From an uncultured Muribaculaceae bacterium (GTDB taxonomy: Bacteria; Bacteroidota; Bacteroidia; Bacteroidales; Muribaculaceae), in the NCBI GenBank assembly GCA_947381945.1, contig CANCXM010000007.1, positions 1 through 64,000 of the forward strand: a DNA stretch of 64,000 nucleotides, in the 5' to 3' direction. Both the position numbers and the translations under genes were made by a program. The notes under the pieces were generated by a model. It saw only the letters and a program-made list of their open reading frames with translations. It had not been told where the DNA came from and did not search any database. Positions 8,266 to 18,633 of this stretch are shown piece after piece. The stretch's first letter is position 1. Each line of letters opens with the position of its first letter.

Positions 8266-9879
8266 TTATTCCAGGCCGAAGGTTGCGCGGATGGCAGTGC
8301 GGATGGTCGATGCTGGAGCGCGGTCATCTTTCAGAATCGTCAGGATGGCACGGATATAGGTATCCTTGTCGTCACGCTTCAGTCCGCAGGCTCGGGCCAC
8401 ATGGCTCTCCGATAGCATGGTCTTACGGTTGTAGACCCTCAACACCGAGTCATAGTCACCCTCGCTCACATAGCGGCGGAAATCGCGGCAATACTGCTCG
8501 TAGATGCCGCGCGGATTGATCGACTGGCAGAGGTCGTTGATATGTTCCTCAAGTTTATTAATGTTCGCGAAACGTCCGTCGATACGATGCTCCACGGTCT
8601 TCTTCACGATGTGGCGTGTGTGCATGAGAGCCTGTTGCCGCAGGTCGGCCTCAAAAAGACGCATGATTGATTTCTTGACCTTGGCAAAGACCTCATCCTC
8701 ATCCCTGCGGTAATAGCGCGCGACGGCACGGATGACCCCCTCTATCATGAAGATATTCTCAATCTCGGCGACGTTCGGGACGAATACCTGCTTCTTGCGC
8801 AGATAGCCCACCTCGCCTTCGTCGCGGCGGTCACGGTCAACAATGCCGAATGCATCCAGATTGTGGAAGGCCCGGAGACTGTTGAACGTGCGCGTCGATT
8901 CAATCACACGGTCACATCCGCCGAGTGATTTCACAGTGTACTCCGGGAATATCAAGGGATAAAGCTTGGCATCAATCGAATTCACACCGTCACCCTCGAT
9001 GAACAACACAGGCTTGCGCGCACCGACGATAGCGAGGAAGACCTCATCGTTGAGACCGTCGGCCGATGTCATGAAATCATAATCCCACTCACCGCGCCCT
9101 GGGTCACACGACTTCACCCACACCGTCGTGCTGTCGCCTCGGGTGGAGGCAAATGAAAGGTCGTGGGTGATGTAGATAAACGTGCAATCGTCGCGCAGAC
9201 GCTCGATGCTGTCCCAAAGCGAACGCGTGGACGACGGATGGAGGAAAAGGTCGGGTGATTCAACGAAAATCACACCATTCTCAGGCGCGAACATCGAGGC
9301 TCCGATATAGTAAAGCACAGCCCTCTCGCCTGCTGACAGCTTGGAGGAGGAGTAGGTGTCGTCGGAGCGTTCGCTTCCGAAAATCATGCGTCCACTCTCG
9401 ACGAGTATGCGGTTGTCGGGAAACACTTTCTGCCACAGCCCTATCAGTCGGTCAAGACGCGTGGTCGGGAGGACATCGCGCTTCGGGTGGCGCACCTTGC
9501 GCGGTGGAGAGGTGACATCCGGCTCAGCAACGGTATCGTACTTGAAGCGTATCAGATTCTCCATCTCCTCATGAAGCATCAGCGCGAGCAGACGGTCAAA
9601 CTCGCCACGGATGTCGCTCCTTATCAGTCCGGCCCCGACATCTGTGACTTCATGATATAGGCGGTCAATCGAACCGGCCATAGCGCTCTCCTCATCGCGC
9701 CCGTAGAGAGCCTTGATTGCCGACATTTTAAACGCCTTGTCGCCGAGTTCGGCCATCAAGCGGTTTGCAAAACGGGTCTTGCCTGAACCGTTGGCGCCGA
9801 TAATGATTATCTGGCGGCTCTCAGCAGTGTCGATTGAGAGGGGTTCCGCACCTTTTCGCGGAGGGAGTATGATTTTCAT
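8266..9879 (-). CDS. AAA/ABC-type ATPase fused to a DUF4435 (TOPRIM-like) domain
   Basis: 537 residues in two parts. The ATPase has Walker A GANGSGKT (28-35), an ABC-like signature SAGE (182-185), Walker B VIFVESPD (203-210) and an H-loop-like THD (238-240). The C-terminal DUF4435/TOPRIM-like part has VLFIEGDG (Glu295) and the acidic triad VDRD (348-350), then AEIEN (371-375). The same pair of domains, split or fused, makes up PARIS (AriA/AriB), and a related arrangement is found in OLD nucleases; both act in phage defence. It stands alone between a convergent MscS gene and an AraC gene. Defence is inference; a housekeeping DNA role is possible. Confidence 0.85.
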   Translation of the reverse strand: MKIILPPRKGAEPLSIDTAESRQIIIIGANGSGKTRFANRLMAELGDKAFKMSAIKALYGRDEESAMAGSIDRLYHEVTDVGAGLIRSDIRGEFDRLLALMLHEEMENLIRFKYDTVAEPDVTSPPRKVRHPKRDVLPTTRLDRLIGLWQKVFPDNRILVESGRMIFGSERSDDTYSSSKLSAGERAVLYYIGASMFAPENGVIFVESPDLFLHPSSTRSLWDSIERLRDDCTFIYITHDLSFASTRGDSTTVWVKSCDPGRGEWDYDFMTSADGLNDEVFLAIVGARKPVLFIEGDGVNSIDAKLYPLIFPEYTVKSLGGCDRVIESTRTFNSLRAFHNLDAFGIVDRDRRDEGEVGYLRKKQVFVPNVAEIENIFMIEGVIRAVARYYRRDEDEVFAKVKKSIMRLFEADLRQQALMHTRHIVKKTVEHRIDGRFANINKLEEHINDLCQSINPRGIYEQYCRDFRRYVSEGDYDSVLRVYNRKTMLSESHVARACGLKRDDKDTYIRAILTILKDDRAPASTIRTAIRATFGLE

Positions 9880-9951
9880 GATTCTGTCAGAGATATTGAG
9901 AAGGATGCTGTCTATGATTTAGAATACGTGGTGGAGAACTGCGCGCCCGGC

Positions 9952-10863
9952 CTAATTCGAGCGTTGATATTCCGAAGGCGACATCCCGACAAGATGCTTG
10001 AAATACTTGCCGAACGACGACTGGTTGGGGAAATTCAGCTCATAGCTCACCTGTTGGATATTCTTGCCGGAAAAACGCAGGAGATTCTTGGCTTCAAGGA
10101 TGACATACTCGTCGATAATCTCCGCAGCCGAGCGCCCGAGCGATTCCTTGATGATGAGCGAGAGATATTTCGGTGATATGAAAAGTTTGTCGGCATAGAA
10201 AGCTACCGAACGCTCCCTGCGGTGATGTTCGTGGACCAAATCCACGAAATCCTTGACGTAGGCCGAACGGCGCGAACGCGGACGTTCGTGACTCTCGACA
10301 GGGGTCCGGCGAGTGATAAGCTGTATCAACTGATAGGTCAGCGCAGCTATGATGCACCTTGCTATGGATTTGGAATATCCACGGTCGGAGTTGCGGGTGT
10401 TGTGGTGCAGAATATCGTAATATTCCTTCAACAGGTTCGCTTCCTCATGACTTATTTCCAGCACTGAATTGACCTCTGCATTCTTATCCGGGACAGGGAG
10501 GGCACCGAGAATGTTCAGGTCAAAATTGATGTCACGGATGAAATTCTTGGAAATGAACAGGACGTAGCAGTCCAGACCTTCCCAGTCGATATTCTTCACC
10601 TCGATAAATGAATCGGGACGCGTGACGGCAATGGAGTTGGCCTCCAGTGTTGCCGGAGTCAGATTGACCTCAATGTCCATCTTTCCCCCGAAACAGAGGA
10701 GCCACGACATTCCGTCGAACCTCACCGGACCGGTGTTGAAATGTCCGTTGCGACGGTCAGATTCGGTGATGCGTGTGAAAACGTAATCATCGCCAAGAGT
10801 GGAGAACTCGGTGGAAAAATTCTGGAGTGAGGCGAGTTGCGATAGTTCTATGGTCTTGCCCAT
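9952..10863 (-). CDS. AraC-family transcriptional regulator
   Basis: 303 residues from the ATG at 10863. An in-frame ATG at 10899 is less likely because a -7 box (TAATTTTG, minus strand, 10902-10909) ends only 2 nt before it. An N-terminal cupin-like sensing domain (about 20-190) is followed by two AraC HTH motifs (ISPKYLSLIIKE and the IQQVSYELNFPNQSSFGKYFK recognition helix region), ending in MSPSEYQ. The ATPase gene lies 72 bp downstream on the same strand and a small conserved gene diverges from it. The effector and targets cannot be told from sequence. Confidence 0.9.
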   Translation of the reverse strand: MGKTIELSQLASLQNFSTEFSTLGDDYVFTRITESDRRNGHFNTGPVRFDGMSWLLCFGGKMDIEVNLTPATLEANSIAVTRPDSFIEVKNIDWEGLDCYVLFISKNFIRDINFDLNILGALPVPDKNAEVNSVLEISHEEANLLKEYYDILHHNTRNSDRGYSKSIARCIIAALTYQLIQLITRRTPVESHERPRSRRSAYVKDFVDLVHEHHRRERSVAFYADKLFISPKYLSLIIKESLGRSAAEIIDEYVILEAKNLLRFSGKNIQQVSYELNFPNQSSFGKYFKHLVGMSPSEYQRSN

Positions 10864-10901
10864 TTCGTTAATTTGACTTGTATTTTGCCTTGTTTTCATG
10901 G

Positions 10902-10909
10902 CAAAATTA
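10902..10909 (-). promoter_or_regulatory. -7 box for the AraC gene
   Basis: TAATTTTG on the minus strand matches TAnnTTTG. No convincing TTTG lies at -33. Its position rules against the upstream ATG at 10899 as the start. Confidence 0.45.
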
Positions 10910-10998
10910 GCACATTTAGGACAATTTCACCACTCATTCGAGTATTTTTTATCCTTTTGGAGCATATCTTTTCCAATTACGACCAATCGACGTGCCGA

Positions 10999-11030
10999 TT
11001 TGGATTATTAAGCGATAATCAGTACTTTTG
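10999..11030 (+). promoter_or_regulatory. Bacteroidota sigma-ABfr-type promoter
   Basis: TTTG at 10999-11002, a 20-bp spacer and TACTTTTG at 11023-11030 fit the TTTG-N19/20-TAnnTTTG consensus exactly. It precedes the small gene starting at 11059. Confidence 0.85.
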
Positions 11031-11058
11031 CAGCATTATTTTTCAAGCATCCGCCACC

Positions 11059-11436
11059 ATGGAACAAGATCTCAAGAAACGCCTCTCCCAGGACCCCGAC
11101 GGTCTCCTCACCTACGAATATATCGCCAACCACATCGGAGCGTGCGATGACATCATGAGCGAGTTGGTCGACAATATGATTCTCGTCGACCCGACAGGCC
11201 AATTCATGGTCTCGGCCGCTCGCTATCTCTATGCAATCAACCCGGAAGCATACGCCGACTCAATCTCGCGTCTCATCGCGACCGCAATCGAGAAGGATCG
11301 CGAACGCCGCTACCTCCCCGACCTCGTGACAGCAATCTGGGGCGCGGACTATGCCGACCACGCCGAGGAGATTGCCGCTAAAGACGACAACTTCCGCCGT
11401 ATCTACAAGCGCATCACTCCCACAAACGCAATCTGA
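11059..11436 (+). CDS. Small conserved cytoplasmic protein, function unknown
   Basis: 125 residues from the ATG at 11059; a consensus promoter ends at 11030, which excludes the longer upstream frame. No signal or membrane segment. It is all-helical in appearance: an N-terminal MEQDLKKRLSQDPDGLLTYEYIA, a middle DDIMSELVDNMILVD, and a C-terminal basic helix (DDNFRRIYKRI). I do not recognise the family. A glycosyltransferase gene starts 31 bp after its stop on the same strand, so they may share an mRNA. Confidence 0.75.
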   Translation: MEQDLKKRLSQDPDGLLTYEYIANHIGACDDIMSELVDNMILVDPTGQFMVSAARYLYAINPEAYADSISRLIATAIEKDRERRYLPDLVTAIWGADYADHAEEIAAKDDNFRRIYKRITPTNAI

Positions 11437-11467
11437 AAAGAGCCCTCCCGGAGTGCAAAACAAATCA

Positions 11468-12559
11468 ATGAAAATCCTACAGGTATTTCCGGGCAAAGTC
11501 TGGGGCGGCGCCGAGCAATATATTCTTGACCTCGGCAACGCCCTGGAGAACCACGGTCACGAGGTGATATATGTGTGTCGCGATTCCGGAACCGTCACCT
11601 CACGTCTGGAGGCAGCCGGAAAGAGATTCACGCCGCTCCCCTTCTCATGGTCACTTGACAGGAAAAGCATAAGGCAGCTTGCCGAAATCATACGGAATTC
11701 CGGAGCCGACGTTGTCAACATCCATTCCACCCGTATGGTGCCTGTAGCCATTTTGGCCAACCGTCTTGCCGGAAACAGCGCGCGCGTCATCCTCACCCAC
11801 CATGAGGCCCACCGCACGCCTGCCAATCCTTTTTTCCGTCATCTTTTCAGAAAGCTCGACAGGATAGTGTTTGTTTCCGGAATGGCCCGGAAATGCTGGC
11901 ATTCGGCCAACAAGTGGTTTCCGGACGAGAAATGCACCGTGGTCCACAACAGCATTCCACCCTTCGTGCCGTCGGCTGATACTGAATCCCTGCGTGAGAA
12001 GTATTCGATTGCACCGGAAACGCCACTGCTCGTCTTTTCCGGACGAGTGCGTGAATCGAAAGGCTGCGGCGACATCATCCGTGCACTCGCCATGATTGCC
12101 GACAGGAAATTCGCACTCGTATTCATCGGCTCCTGCCATCCGCAGGACTACAGCGAGAAACTTATGGCCCTTGCCTCTGAAACCGGCATTGCCGACCGTG
12201 TCCACTTCTACGGATTCAGCGCGGAGGCCCGACAGCTCATGAGCCAGGCCGACATCGGCCTCTCCCCCTCTATAGTCCGGGATTCATTCCTGCTTTCCAA
12301 CATTGAATTTCAGCAAAACGGGGTGTGCATCATCACTACGGACAATGGCGGACAGCCCGAATATGTCACCGACCATGTCACGGGTCTGCTCGTCAGCCCC
12401 CGGAATCCCGCTCAGCTTGCCGAGGCAATCAACCTCCTCCTGACCGACGTCGCCCTGCGGAAGCGCATGGGTGAGGCGGGAAAGAAGTATTTCAACGACA
12501 ACCTTTCATACAAGCAATTCATCCCGCGCATCCTGAGTGTCTACTCCGGAATGGCATAG
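11468..12559 (+). CDS. GT4-family glycosyltransferase
   Basis: 363 residues from the ATG at 11468 (MKILQVFPG). A GT-B fold retaining glycosyltransferase. The N-terminal Rossmann half has GGAEQYILDLGNAL (about 13-26). The C-terminal GT4 half has VFSGRVRESKGCGDIIRAL and the E-x7-E-like region SPSIVRDSFLLSNIEFQQNG. Members move a sugar from a nucleotide-sugar onto lipopolysaccharide, capsule or glycoprotein. No polysaccharide cluster surrounds it, so the acceptor is unknown. It is likely co-transcribed with the small gene upstream. Confidence 0.88.
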   Translation: MKILQVFPGKVWGGAEQYILDLGNALENHGHEVIYVCRDSGTVTSRLEAAGKRFTPLPFSWSLDRKSIRQLAEIIRNSGADVVNIHSTRMVPVAILANRLAGNSARVILTHHEAHRTPANPFFRHLFRKLDRIVFVSGMARKCWHSANKWFPDEKCTVVHNSIPPFVPSADTESLREKYSIAPETPLLVFSGRVRESKGCGDIIRALAMIADRKFALVFIGSCHPQDYSEKLMALASETGIADRVHFYGFSAEARQLMSQADIGLSPSIVRDSFLLSNIEFQQNGVCIITTDNGGQPEYVTDHVTGLLVSPRNPAQLAEAINLLLTDVALRKRMGEAGKKYFNDNLSYKQFIPRILSVYSGMA

Positions 12560-12644
12560 ACCGTATCCATGCCTACGGAAATCCACCCTCCTTAACGGCA
12601 TCCTGCTTCCCCCGACAGCTATCAACCCTCTTTTTTCATAAATC

Positions 12645-13538
12645 ATGAAATATTTCATATCCACCCTTCTGTTTCTCGGTGCGCTCCTCAGCCTGAGCGG
12701 CTGCGCGTCGACCAACGCTAAAAACACCGAGGCAAATCCCGAGACAGAAACTAACCCCAATTCAGTAATGGACAACAACACAATCAATCCCGGCGATGTG
12801 AAGGTACTCCTCCACACCACTATGGGCGACATCACCATCCTCCTCTACGGCGACACTCCCCGCCACACGGAAAACTTCGTGAAACTCGTCAAATCCGGCC
12901 ACTATGACGGCCTCCTCTTCCACCGCGTCATCAGCGATTTCATGGTGCAGGGCGGTGACCCCGATTCAAAGGACGCTCCCAAGGGCAAGATGCTCGGTGG
13001 CGGCGACATGGGCTATGAGATTGAAGCCGAAATCGACTTCCCGAAACATTACCACCACCGCGGAGCCATCGCAGCCGCTCGTCAGGGCGACGCAGTGAAC
13101 CCCGAACGCAAATCGTCAGGCTCACAGTTCTACATCGTGACCGGCCGCAAGTTCTCAGCCGGACAGCTCGACGCAATGGAGCGTAAGGCCATCATGCAGC
13201 ACAAGCAGGATGTGTTCGACAAACTCTCGACTGAATACCGCGACAGCATCATGGCCATGCGCCGCAACCGCGACCAGGCCGGACTCGAAGCCCTGCGCGA
13301 CAAACTTGCCGAAGAGACAGAGAAACTCACCGCCAACGATTCGACCTACTTCACTCCGGAAATGCGCGAAGTCTATATGCGCGAGGGTGGCACACCCCAC
13401 CTCGACGGCACATACACCGTCTATGGCCGTGTGCTTGAAGGCATGGATGTAGTCGACAAAATCCAGCAGGTGGAGACCGACGGCAACGACCGTCCCATCG
13501 ACGATGTGCGCATCATCTCCGCCACCGTGCTTCCTTGA
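12645..13538 (+). CDS. Lipoprotein cyclophilin-type peptidyl-prolyl isomerase
   Basis: 297 residues. A lipoprotein signal ends in LSGC (Cys20). The cyclophilin domain starts at about residue 47 with TTMGDITILLYGDTPRHTENF, FHRVISDFMVQGGDP and SGSQFYIVTGR, and ends in YTVYGRVLEGMDVVDKI. It catalyses cis-trans isomerisation of Xaa-Pro bonds, probably in the periplasm. A helical, charged insertion of about 70 residues (about 175-240) splits the domain before the HLDGTYTVYG strand; such insertions occur in Bacteroidota members. A stem-loop overlaps the region between this gene and pfkA. Confidence 0.92.
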   Translation: MKYFISTLLFLGALLSLSGCASTNAKNTEANPETETNPNSVMDNNTINPGDVKVLLHTTMGDITILLYGDTPRHTENFVKLVKSGHYDGLLFHRVISDFMVQGGDPDSKDAPKGKMLGGGDMGYEIEAEIDFPKHYHHRGAIAAARQGDAVNPERKSSGSQFYIVTGRKFSAGQLDAMERKAIMQHKQDVFDKLSTEYRDSIMAMRRNRDQAGLEALRDKLAEETEKLTANDSTYFTPEMREVYMREGGTPHLDGTYTVYGRVLEGMDVVDKIQQVETDGNDRPIDDVRIISATVLP

Positions 13539-13582
13539 CATTTTTTTACGTTTGGATAGGGCTGAATTTCATAATTTAGCCC

Positions 13583-13590
13583 TATCTTTG
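13583..13590 (+). promoter_or_regulatory. -7 box upstream of pfkA, inside a hairpin
   Basis: TATCTTTG matches TAnnTTTG. No TTTG lies at the right distance; one at 13551 is too far. ATAGGGCT at 13556-13563 pairs with AGCCCTAT at 13578-13585, so the box overlaps a small inverted repeat that could serve as an operator or the end of the cyclophilin mRNA. Confidence 0.45.
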
Positions 13591-13802
13591 CATTTGCAAG
13601 TCCACGGTTCAGCTATTCAAGATTTTTATCTGCCCCACTATTCCAATAGGTTCAAAACAGTAATTTCCCGAGATTTGAACCGTCGCTTGTTTTTAACGGT
13701 TATTAAGAAGAAGTTTGACAACTATTCAGTCAAACGACTTCCAAGTATGTCACTCCAAGGTGAATCATACTTTCGCTCACCACAATAAACTCAATTAACG
13801 TT

Positions 13803-14783
13803 ATGGCAGAAATCAAATGTGTAGGTATCCTGACCTCGGGCGGTGACGCACCGGGCATGAACGCCGCTATCCGTGCCGTCACCCGTTCCGCTATCTACGG
13901 TGGACTGAAAGTGAAAGGCATCTACCGAGGCTACAAGGGCCTCATCACTGATGAAATTCAGGAATTCAGGACTCAGAACGTATCAAATATAATCCAGGCC
14001 GGCGGTACTATCCTCAAGACAGCCCGCTGCAAGGAATTCACGACACCCGAAGGCCGTCAGCTTGCCTACGACAATCTCAAGCGTCATGAAATCGACGCCC
14101 TCGTGGTCATCGGCGGTGACGGTTCGCTCACCGGCGCGCGCATTTTCGCCAATGAGTTCAACTTCCCCATCATCGGTCTGCCCGGAACAATTGACAATGA
14201 CCTCTACGGCACAGACTCCACCATCGGCTACGATACAGCCCTCAACACCATCATGGAGTGTGTCGACAAAATCCGCGACACAGCCACAAGCCACGAACGC
14301 CTCTTCTTCATCGAAGTCATGGGACGCGACGCCGGCTTCCTCGCCCTCAACGGTGCGATTGCCTCCGGTGCGGAAGCAGCCATCATCCCGGAAATCTCGA
14401 CAGAGGTCGACCAGTTGGCCGAACTTATTGAAAACGGTTTCCGCAAGAGCAAGAACTCCTCAATCGTCCTCGTGGCCGAAAGCCCCGTCACCGGCGGAGC
14501 TATGGGTCTCGCACAGCGCGTGAAGGACGAATATCCCGGCTATGACGTACGCGTGTCAATCCTCGGCCACCTCCAGCGAGGCGGCTCACCGACAGCCTAC
14601 GACCGCATCCTTGCCTCGCGCATGGGCGCAGCCGCTATCGACGCGCTCCTCGAAGAACAGCGCAACGTCATGATCGGTATCCGCAACGATGAGATTGTCT
14701 ACGTCCCCTTCTCGAAGGCCATCAAGAACGACAAGCCCATCAACCGCGAACTCCTTGAGACACTGCGCCGTCTCTCAATCTAA
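13803..14783 (+). CDS. pfkA: ATP-dependent 6-phosphofructokinase
   Basis: 326 residues, the normal bacterial PfkA length. It phosphorylates fructose 6-phosphate to fructose 1,6-bisphosphate, the committed step of glycolysis, in the cytoplasm. Motifs: [13 protein letters not shown] (N-terminal ATP site), GGDGSLTGA, the catalytic [12 protein letters not shown] with [16 protein letters not shown] (substrate binding) and [14 protein letters not shown]. The GGDG form indicates ATP rather than pyrophosphate dependence. A -7 box lies at 13583-13590, leaving a leader of about 210 bp. lolD follows 45 bp downstream. Confidence 0.96.
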   Translation: MAEIKCVGILTSGGDAPGMNAAIRAVTRSAIYGGLKVKGIYRGYKGLITDEIQEFRTQNVSNIIQAGGTILKTARCKEFTTPEGRQLAYDNLKRHEIDALVVIGGDGSLTGARIFANEFNFPIIGLPGTIDNDLYGTDSTIGYDTALNTIMECVDKIRDTATSHERLFFIEVMGRDAGFLALNGAIASGAEAAIIPEISTEVDQLAELIENGFRKSKNSSIVLVAESPVTGGAMGLAQRVKDEYPGYDVRVSILGHLQRGGSPTAYDRILASRMGAAAIDALLEEQRNVMIGIRNDEIVYVPFSKAIKNDKPINRELLETLRRLSI

Positions 14784-14828
14784 ACGACATTATTCCAAAC
14801 AACCAATCCGCACCCATCCCTTCAGGCC

Positions 14829-15479
14829 ATGATAGAGGTCACAGACATCCGCAAAAGTTTCGACAAACTCCAGGTTATCAAAGGAGTCTCGCTCTCAATT
14901 CCTGACGGCGAGATGCTGACCATCGTCGGGCCGAGCGGTGCGGGAAAGACCACATTGCTGCAGATAATCGGCACGCTCGAGCGTGCCGACAGCGGCAGCG
15001 TGAAATTCGACGGCGAGGAAATCACCGTCATGAAGGATGCGAAGCTCGCACGTTTCCGCAACCGCAACATGGGCTTCGTGTTTCAGTTCCATCAGCTCCT
15101 TCCGGAATTCTCTCTGGAGGAGAATGTGGCGCTCCCCGCACTCATTGCAGGGACAGCGCGAAGCGAGGCGATGAAACGCGCCGGAGAACTCCTCGGAAAC
15201 CTCGGACTCGGCGACCGACTCTCCCACCGTCCCGCCCAACTGTCGGGAGGTGAACGCCAAAGAGCAGCCGTCGCGCGCGCGCTCATCAATGACCCTAAAG
15301 TCATCCTCGCCGACGAGCCGACCGGCAGTCTCGACAGCCACAACAGGGCAGAGCTTTACAAGCTCTTCTTCGACCTCCGCGCCGCTACAGGCAAGACCTT
15401 CATCATCGTGACCCATGACGACAAGCTCGCGCTCAATTCCGACCGCGTCATCCGAATGAATGACGGCCTGATAGTATGA
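14829..15479 (+). CDS. lolD: LolD-type ABC transporter ATP-binding protein
   Basis: 216 residues. Walker A GPSGAGKT (about 37-44), a Q-loop in [13 protein letters not shown], signature LSGGERQR, Walker B VILADEPT and the H-loop VTHDD are all present. The sequence has the LolD/MacB-type pattern. LolD powers extraction of lipoproteins from the inner membrane by LolCE, which is not in this window. The next gene encodes a lipoprotein, but that may be chance. It follows pfkA by 45 bp and could be in the same unit. Confidence 0.9.
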   Translation: MIEVTDIRKSFDKLQVIKGVSLSIPDGEMLTIVGPSGAGKTTLLQIIGTLERADSGSVKFDGEEITVMKDAKLARFRNRNMGFVFQFHQLLPEFSLEENVALPALIAGTARSEAMKRAGELLGNLGLGDRLSHRPAQLSGGERQRAAVARALINDPKVILADEPTGSLDSHNRAELYKLFFDLRAATGKTFIIVTHDDKLALNSDRVIRMNDGLIV

Positions 15480-15523
15480 CCGGCCACTCCCCCATCAAAA
15501 CGCAAACAAACCAGACCCTTACA

Positions 15524-16207
15524 ATGACCAGACTTGCAATTCATCTCCGCTTTTTAGTTGCCATCATAATCCCTGTGCTTCTCACGGCCTGTTCGGACGA
15601 GGAGGGAGTCGACGGCCCTGTTGAAATGCAGCTCTGGGACATTGTGACCTATGAAGGAAGCGGGACCTCCTCCAGAGGATCGGTATTCACATTCCGTCAG
15701 GTCGACGACACTCCGTTGATTACCCTTACATCACCCCTCACTCTCACCGACGTGGATGCAGGGACACGCATGATGATAAGCTACATCCCCGAATCCGGCA
15801 AGGCATACACCGACGGACCTATCAAGCTTCTGTCAGCCGCCAAAATCAACTGTGGCGAGGCCAAAACCGAATGGAAGGAGGAATACAAGGACTGGAACCG
15901 AGACAAGGTCTATCTCTACAGTGCTTGGCGCTCAGGGACATACATCAATTTCCATCTGCGTCTGACCTACTCGACCGACCCGCGCATATTCACCCTTGTG
16001 CTCGACCCGGCAACGCGTGAATCTGAAATGCCGGAGTTCTATCTCGTCCACATAATGGCCGAACCGACGGACTACCACGACCGTGCGTATTTCGCATCGT
16101 TTGACATCGCTGAAATCTGGAATCTTCCGACGGCAAGGGGTGTGATTGTCCATGTGGCGGACACCAATCTAAATAAAGACACGTTAACATTCTACAAGAA
16201 TAATTAA
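15524..16207 (+). CDS. Lipoprotein, function unknown
   Basis: 227 residues from the ATG at 15524, chosen because it begins the signal (MTRLAIHLRFL...) with lipobox LTAC. The longer frame from 15476 overlaps lolD and adds polar residues before the signal. The mature protein shows beta-strand patterning (WDIVTYEGSG, VFTFRQVDDTPLITL) like small Bacteroidota NigD-like lipoproteins, but I cannot assign a family. It follows lolD by 44 bp. Confidence 0.75.
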   Translation: MTRLAIHLRFLVAIIIPVLLTACSDEEGVDGPVEMQLWDIVTYEGSGTSSRGSVFTFRQVDDTPLITLTSPLTLTDVDAGTRMMISYIPESGKAYTDGPIKLLSAAKINCGEAKTEWKEEYKDWNRDKVYLYSAWRSGTYINFHLRLTYSTDPRIFTLVLDPATRESEMPEFYLVHIMAEPTDYHDRAYFASFDIAEIWNLPTARGVIVHVADTNLNKDTLTFYKNN

Positions 16208-16326
16208 CTGTTTTGCATCACTTAACGGACTAATTGAGGGTATTTTAGCGTATTTACACATCTATTTATGGATTGTGCAAATGGTTAAAGTTTTATTAAA
16301 ACCCTAATTATAAAAATATTTATATT

Positions 16327-16334
16327 TAAATTTG
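16327..16334 (+). promoter_or_regulatory. Possible -7 box before the oxidoreductase operon
   Basis: TAAATTTG matches TAnnTTTG, 79 bp before the ferredoxin gene, in an AT-rich region. No good -33 box is visible. Confidence 0.4.
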
Positions 16335-16413
16335 TGTTGAAAAAGTATGTTTTCAACGAGGCTTCCGTCGATCCCTCCCAGGCCTCATTTTTCAATTAAC
16401 TGCAATCACCGAT

Positions 16414-16644
16414 ATGGCAAAAATCATAGGAGCTGTCGACATCAACCGGGAACGATGCAAAGGATGCGATCTTTGTGTTGTTGCCTGCCCTTGCGATGTG
16501 CTCAAGCTCCAGCCCAAGGAAGTAAATGACAGAGGGTATCATTTCGTGACCGACGAGAACGCCGACAAGTGTATCGGATGCGCCGCTTGCGCCACTGTCT
16601 GCCCCGACGGCTGTATCACTGTTTACCGCGTTGTAGAGAAGTAA
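16414..16644 (+). CDS. 2-oxoacid:ferredoxin oxidoreductase delta subunit (2x[4Fe-4S])
   Basis: 76 residues with two CxxCxxCxxxC clusters: CKGCDLCVVACPC (about 13-25) and CIGCAACATVCP (about 53-64). It carries electrons between the catalytic subunits and ferredoxin. It is first of four genes for a VorB/Kor-type enzyme. In this gene order it acts as the small iron-sulfur subunit. It lies 86 bp before the alpha-subunit gene. Confidence 0.9.
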   Translation: MAKIIGAVDINRERCKGCDLCVVACPCDVLKLQPKEVNDRGYHFVTDENADKCIGCAACATVCPDGCITVYRVVEK

Positions 16645-16730
16645 AATCATCACAACTGCACAACTACTATTTTTTTCATTTACGCTAACCACTAAACAAC
16701 GGCGCCACCTCACACGGCGCCCGACACAAT

Positions 16731-17813
<1,083 letters not shown>

Positions 17814-17815
17814 TC

Positions 17816-18592
17816 ATGACTCCTGAAGAAATCAAACAAGCCGCCAATATAGTCGAGTGCAAGCCACGCCTGCTCAACGACAACACCATGCACTACTGCC
17901 CCGGATGCTCCCACGGAGTTGTCCACAAACTCGTGGCGGAAGTCATCGAGGAAATGGGAGCCGAGCATATAGCCATCGCCATAGCCCCCGTGGGTTGCGC
18001 CGTCATGGCATACAATTATATCGACATCGACTGGATCGAGGCCGCCCACGGACGTGCGCCAGCAATCGCCACCGCAGCCAAGCGACTGAATCCCTCGCGC
18101 CTTGTCTTCACCTATCAGGGCGACGGTGACCTCGCCGCAATCGGAACAGCCGAGACAATCCATGCCGCCAACCGTGGCGAGAACATTGCAATTATCTTCA
18201 TCAACAACGGCATCTATGGAATGACCGGCGGACAGATGGCCCCCACTACACTCGAAGGTCAGGTGACTTCCACAACGCCTTACGGCCGTCGCGTGGAACT
18301 CAACGGCTATCCCCTGCGCATCACCGACATTCTCGCCGGTCTTGACGGCACCTGCTATGTCACCCGCCAGAGCGTCCACACCGCGCCCGCTGTCCGCAAG
18401 GCCAAGAAAGCAATCCGCAAGGCTTTCGAAAACAGCATGACCGGTCTCGGAACATCAGTTGTGGAAATCGTCTCCACATGCAGCTCCGGATGGAAACTTT
18501 CGCCCGCAAAGGCCAATGTCTGGATGGTTGAACACATGTTTGAGAAATATCCCATCGGCGACCTCAAGGACACCACAGTTTCAAAAGCATAA
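17816..18592 (+). CDS. 2-oxoacid:ferredoxin oxidoreductase beta subunit (thiamine diphosphate binding)
   Basis: 258 residues. It has the CPGCSHG cluster/binding region (about 24-30), APVGCAV, and the thiamine-diphosphate motif GDGDLAAIG...NIAIIFINNGIYGMTGGQ. It forms the decarboxylating active site with VorB. Its ATG starts 3 bp after the vorB stop, consistent with translational coupling. The C-terminus has STCSSGWKLSP, typical of this subunit. Confidence 0.92.
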   Translation: MTPEEIKQAANIVECKPRLLNDNTMHYCPGCSHGVVHKLVAEVIEEMGAEHIAIAIAPVGCAVMAYNYIDIDWIEAAHGRAPAIATAAKRLNPSRLVFTYQGDGDLAAIGTAETIHAANRGENIAIIFINNGIYGMTGGQMAPTTLEGQVTSTTPYGRRVELNGYPLRITDILAGLDGTCYVTRQSVHTAPAVRKAKKAIRKAFENSMTGLGTSVVEIVSTCSSGWKLSPAKANVWMVEHMFEKYPIGDLKDTTVSKA

Positions 18593-18633
18593 GCGCCAAC
18601 ACGGTCTGTCGAACCATCAACGAAGAAATTTTT

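Noticed and set aside
13551..13590. A complete promoter for pfkA
   Set aside because: TTTG at 13551-13554 and TATCTTTG at 13583 are 28 bp apart, too far for the consensus, so only the -7 box is annotated.
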